A stretch of 64,000 nt of DNA, taken from Todiramphus chloris collaris (lineage: Eukaryota; Chordata; Aves; Coraciiformes; Alcedinidae). Below are positions 59,575-64,000 of the stretch, in pieces. Every line of letters starts with the position of its first letter. The stretch's first letter is position 1. The stretch is taken from contig JANVCC010000062.1 of assembly GCA_025345505.1 (NCBI GenBank), positions 12,946,712 to 13,010,711 of the forward strand, written 5' to 3'. The translations under genes were made by a program, and so were the position numbers. Below the pieces are notes generated by a model. It was not told where the DNA came from and did not search any database. It worked only from the letters and a program-made list of their open reading frames with translations.

Positions 59575-60449
59575 TTAAATAAATGCATCTGCCCAATTGT
59601 GATTTGGTTGTGAGGCTGTAACTGCTATCCATGAGCCTGATCTTGAGGAGGGATCTGAAGGAAGGTGTTGTGCCCTTGCCTGTTGATTCGGGGAGCTTTC
59701 AGAAGGTGAAGAACGATGACAGGTATGGGAGAGAAGGCAAAATGAACCAAATCTGGTATCAGTGGTAAAGCAAAGTGATAGGAGGTGACTTGCAAGAGGG
59801 AGGGAGTTAAGGAAGTTGCCTTCCTTCAGAAGAAAAGGCCCAAAAATAGGAGAAGGGTCTCCAAACTGATTTTTGAAAAGTTCTGAGAAAGAGGGGCCAC
59901 AAACCAAAGGTCGTGTGGATGTGCGAGTAAGGGACCTGCAACAAATACACCTCCTATGCTGTCACAAGTGTTATGCCATGAGAAGTGTTCTGTTTTCATT
60001 GCTGAGAAAGCAGCAAGAGGAGAAGGCAAAGCTAATATCTGTTGTAGGGAATGTGTTGCTGGCAAGGCTGCTAGGCAGTTCTGTCTCAGCCGTGCAGGGT
60101 GGGTGGTGCGAATGAGAACAACTCCAAGCGATAGGGTGCGTTTGCTAGTGATCAGAAGTGGCAGCGTATTTATAGGCATTAGAAGAGGGTAAGGTGGTGT
60201 GGGAAGGGAGGGGGGTGATCTGGTCACTGGTCTTAGCTTGGGGAGAGTGAAATGGTGGGGAAATAATGGTATTTCCATGGTGTGCAGGAGTATGGCAGAG
60301 AGAAATTTGTGCTTGCCATTAGGAAATTTCTGATGCACCGCAGAAAAGCATTTATTGAAGTGACTGATGCTACCAGTCATAGTAAGGATTGGTTTAATGT
60401 GAATTAGATGGTAAGGGCCTGGCTGCACAATTGCACTGGGAATGCACAA
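59575..60449 (-). other. Minus-strand open frames between two A/C tracts, unrecognised
   Basis: Two overlapping minus-strand frames, about 207 codons (59826-60449) and about 110 codons (59575-59907), lie in different frames over an 875-bp segment. The plus strand is purine-rich, which suppresses minus-strand stops and can explain the openness. The translations are rich in Pro, Leu, Ser and His and match nothing I know. The segment is framed by A/C-rich tracts on both sides, so it could be the body of an unknown retroposon. Probably not protein-coding. Confidence 0.15.
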
Positions 60450-60463
60450 TTACATTGGGAATA
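60425..60463 (+). repeat. Two-copy 19-nt tandem duplication
   Basis: TGCACAATTGCACTGGGAA is repeated as TGCACAATTACATTGGGAA, two mismatches, in direct succession. Confidence 0.8.
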
Positions 60464-60477
60464 CACATAAGGCCATT

Positions 60478-60582
60478 CTTTTTTTTTTTTTTTTTAAAAG
60501 AAAGAGAGGAAAAAACCAAATAAAAAAAACACCAACTCCAACAAACCCACAAAAAATAACAAAACAAAACCCCCAAAGAACT
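60478..60582. repeat. Poly-T then A/C-rich tract
   Basis: A T-run of about 17 passes directly into AAAAGAAAGAGAGG and then A/C-rich words (AACACCAACTCC, AAAACCCCC), forming a head-to-head T/A arrangement. Confidence 0.8.
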
Positions 60583-61382
60583 TTCACGCAAAATGGAAGG
60601 ACTATGAAAATATTTTGTTGGTTTTACATTCACGAAATAGAGCAGTAGTTAGGACCACGTTGTCTGAATTGTATTTTGTGCTTTTTTTTTTTTTTTTTGA
60701 TGCTTTAATTAGTGGTGTAATGCTGGGAGACTAATTCACATGCTGAAACAGCACTTATGAGACAGCACTCACAGTAAATCTGTGTGGAAGAATTGTTCTG
60801 CTGTATTTTCAGTGTTTGCTTTTGTTTATTTAACAAGCTAAAGTTAGAATCGACAGCACAAGAGTAGAAAATGGTGACAATAGTTTGAAAACAGGAAATT
60901 TTGGCCTTGTGTGTATTCGGAACAGATGATCAGGATGATGGCCAGGAGAGTGGAAACTTCCACTGAGACTGTTTTTTCCTTATTTTGCTCAGTGACAAAA
61001 GATGGTGCTTCCTGGAAAACAAGTCTTAAGTATTTAAAGAAAGTCATAATGTATTCAGAATTTTCCTCATATCACATTTGTTTATTTTGCAGCAATCTGT
61101 TTACACTTCTTAGTATTTAGCACTACTAAAAGTAGAGTGTTTGGACGATTGTCAAAGCTTGGAAATGCGGTTTCTGCTGTTACAATTAAGACACTAAACG
61201 TGCTTTTTGGTGCTCAGTTTAGTTGTTCTGTCTTACATATAAGAAGAAAAAATAAAAATAAAATGGAAGAGCTTCATTTCATTTTTGTGGAAGAGGATGG
61301 CAGTTGCTGATAGGTGTTAGGACAAGGTTTTTCATCAGTAGCTAGCAGTAAAATATTCACATCTGGGCTCATGATGTGGCTT

Positions 61383-61473
61383 TAAAAAAATTTAAAAAAA
61401 GCCCCTAAAAACCAAAACTAAACAAACAAAACCCAACCAACCAAAAAAAACCAAACCACAACTTAAAAAAGGT
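61383..61473. repeat. A/C-rich degenerate tract
   Basis: A-runs with AAACAAACAAAACCC and CCAACCAACC words for about 90 nt. Confidence 0.8.
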
Positions 61474-64000
61474 TTTACAAGATCTCCAGAAAAGGCTTTC
61501 AGAAAAACATCCCATAATTTATTTCCATGTAGAAACACACAAGTGTGAATTTCTCAGGGAAAATGTGAACAGAAATTTTGAAATTTCACCATGTTGGAGT
61601 TGGTTCTGCAAGCTGGAAGAGCAGCAAGCGGAAAAAGTAAAGTTCTGTACTTGAAGTGCCATTACCTAATGTGACCTCTTTTGGCTGCTTCCCGGCAGCC
61701 CTCCTGAATACGTGCCTGGTGGGATGAAGCTCATCAGTGACAGTTGTCACTGGGCTATGCCTACTGCAAATAGGATTTTAAAAGAAGCATAGTGTGAAGG
61801 AACACTTATTTTTATTTCATTTGAACTTCTAATGGGCTGCAGAGCGCAGGTCCAACACATGAGTCAGTGCAGCTGTGCCAGAGGTGTTTTGTCTCTTGCG
61901 ATGAACAGAACACCTGGATGCTAGAGATGTGGAGGCAAAAAGGAGAAGAAATACTTAAGTTTGTGATCCTTCTTGCTGTTTATCAGAGATGTACAGCATT
62001 TTCACTATTATTTCACCTTTGCACTGTAGGGAAAAAAATAAAGGGAGAGGGCAAGATGAACTAGGTGGGAGCGAAGAGCATGAAGTTAAATCTTGATCTC
62101 AGCAGAAAAGTTAAAAGATCTCAACAGTAGGTTCGGGACATAAAATGTCCAGGAGAGCTTTTTGAGATGACCTTGGGCCATCATCTTCCTCCCCCTCCCC
62201 TTCTCTCTGGTTCATACTCTGCAAGTTTTCTACTTACTAAGTACTTTTGGAGCAGGGAAATGTTTTGTGCGTTTGTAAAACATCAAGTGTTCTCTTGGAA
62301 GAAAGAAGTGACTTACCCAGGGGCACAGGGAAGGATCCAAGTCTTAGCTGACGTCCCTGGGAAAGAACGCCAAATACTGCCCTTTTAAAGTACTCTGTGG
62401 AGTATGGATGAAAAAGTAAACACAAATGTCTGCACGCCTGAGAGACGAGAAGGAAGGTCTGAGATTTGTAATTTTACTCCTGGGTCTCCTGGTCATATAT
62501 GGGGGAAAGATTTATTAGTGGTGTTAGCGGAGTGCGCTGTAAGTGATACCCTCTTTGGCTTAGCCAGTGCTCAACAGCTCGGGAGGTGTTTGGGTTTTTT
62601 TGACTGGATGCTACCCAAGAGAAAAAAGGTGGTAAGTGTGCTAGAAGGGGAAAATCAGCTTGAGATGATTTGCGGACTATGGGTAATAATGCTTAGCAAA
62701 ACAAAGAAGGACAATTGACTGGTTTATCACTAAGCAGAGTTACTTCACCACATGAGAGGAAATGCTGTAAAAAACAAACAACAAAAAGACCAGAGAAAAG
62801 TTGTCTTTGATTTAACATTTCTAAGCTTTTATTTAAACATTTCATGTAATTATTTTGGCCTCTTGACCAACAGCTTGAGGGGATCCAAAGGGAAGGTTGT
62901 ATCTTCTTTATAATAGAAAGGTAAATTATCTACTCCTTCCTGCCCCTTCCTCATTCCTTTCCCTCTCCCTTATTTCCTACATCTTTGAGCTACCTCCAGC
63001 AGCTGAATGAGATACATATTGAATATATATGACTGGGGGGGAATAATCTATAAAGGTAAAGATTAAGGGAGGTATGATTACAAGTTCTTGAACTGATATG
63101 CCTTTAGTAAGGAAATAGTGTTGTAAATCCTGTGTACTGCGTACAGGTTTAGCTAGAGTCTGAAACAAAACAAAAATAAAACAAAAAACCAAACCAAATA
63201 CCAAAGCCTGGCACTGCTAAATGCTGCTTTCTGCCAATTTCTTAGCAGATTCACTTGCTTTTAAATCAGCACTTTGCATATATGTGAGTGGAAGAACTAA
63301 CTGTAGGAATTTGGTTTTGCTTGATAACCTGCTCAAAATGCTGGGTGAAAAATAGAGAATTCCACTATTCCTTAGATCACGTGATGCTCTGTGGTTGAGC
63401 AGCTTGTCACATTTTAGACTACCTCAAAAACAAGCAAACAAGCTTGTTTCTATAGTTATGATGGTCTCATGATACGATGGTCTCATGATACAAACAGGAC
63501 AATGTTTGGCAGGAATACTGCTGTCCTATGTTAGGCCAGCTGATACGCTTTGCAGCTCAAAGGAGAAAACAAGCTGAGAGGCGCACAAGGCCTCTCTGAG
63601 ACTGAAACAAAAGCAGCAAACCTCGTTAAACCTTGTTTTGTAATAATTCACAAAGCCTGCCCAGGCTTTTGGTGAATTTGGTTCCCATGATGTTTGCCGT
63701 ATTACACTTGTAAAAGGAACAATTTTACTTCTGAATTAAGTATTTGATCTGCACGCAGTGTTTTGTTACGAGGTGTTAGTATATTTATAAAATAGGTTGT
63801 TTTAAACCCAGTTTATATTTGAACACACATTTTATTTACATTAAAAAAAAATCATGAATTAAAAAAAGTTTGAGCTGCTCAACTGTGCTTCCAGAATTAA
63901 ATTATATTGGTATTGGGACAAAATACTGAAATCCTGTACCAGCTATTTGTTTTGACTTCTCAAATTTAATGCAGCTGACTTTTAGCACAGGAACCCAGTG
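61474..64000. other. GAB1: Intron 1 stretch to the window edge, no gene recognised
   Basis: AT-rich intronic DNA with short A/C tracts at 62769-62788 and 63162-63203 and a 16-nt tandem duplication at 63458. I see no GAB1 exon before the edge. Confidence 0.6.
63458..63491 (+). repeat. Two-copy tandem duplication
   Basis: GATGGTCTCATGATAC occurs twice in near-direct succession, with no mismatch. Confidence 0.85.

Larger units (their letters stand above)
12190..64000 (+). other. GAB1: GAB1 intron 1 (5' part, continues past the window)
   Basis: From the exon 1 donor to the right edge I find no frame encoding the next GAB1 segment (expected to begin AWKRRWFVLRSG), so at least 51.8 kb is intron. 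Long first introns are usual for this gene in vertebrates. The first 900 nt remain in the CpG island; the rest is AT-rich with simple repeats, two CR1 fragments and A/C-rich tracts. Possible internal exons or regulatory elements are listed separately, all at low confidence. Confidence 0.85.

Noticed and set aside
1..64000. CRISPR arrays, operons, phage or bacterial genes
   Set aside because: No regularly spaced identical repeats, no compact gene arrangement; the sequence is vertebrate in composition and gene content.
1..64000. Intact endogenous retrovirus or full-length LINE
   Set aside because: Only two short CR1 3' ends are recognisable. No reverse transcriptase, integrase or paired long terminal repeats were seen.

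Overview
The window looks like vertebrate, most likely avian, nuclear DNA. It is AT-rich, non-coding sequence broken by one strong CpG island. It carries two 5'-truncated fragments that read like the 3' end of CR1 LINEs, the dominant retrotransposon of birds. There are no bacterial operons, ribosome binding sites, CRISPR arrays or intact mobile elements. I cannot place the species below 'bird' from this sequence.

The one gene I recognise is GAB1 (GRB2-associated binding protein 1) on the plus strand. Its first coding exon is at 12118-12189: 24 codons beginning [14 protein letters not shown] and ending at a consensus GTGAGT splice donor. The exon lies inside a CpG island of about 3 kb (10140-13090). 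That island holds GC boxes, a ZNF143/STAF-type motif and a GC-rich 5' UTR with two tiny upstream ORFs. I found nothing that reads as the PH-domain exon 2, so everything from 12190 to the right edge (at least 51.8 kb) is best read as the first part of a very long intron 1. Positions 1-10139 are the upstream flank. I see no exon of a neighbouring gene there. In other vertebrates USP38 lies upstream of GAB1, but none of it is recognisable here.

The rest is ordinary intronic or intergenic DNA. It holds microsatellites (a 27-nt ATT tract and four TG/TA compound tracts, one of them a 30-bp perfect palindrome), long homopolymers (C27, G20, G26, T45), and a 100-N assembly gap inside a poly-T run. At least seventeen degenerate A/C-rich or T/G-rich tracts are scattered along the window. 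A few segments deserve a check as possible unannotated exons or regulatory elements: a minus-strand exon-like ORF at 28750-29087, a 21-nt microexon-like unit at 56679-56699, two isolated CpG-rich patches with splice-donor consensus (38.4-38.9 kb and 57.1-57.2 kb), an MHC-II-like X1/X2 motif pair at 33150-33171, and a diverged direct repeat at 3.2/3.7 kb.

I did not find an undescribed multi-gene system. Most long open frames here are by-products of GC-rich sequence or chance.
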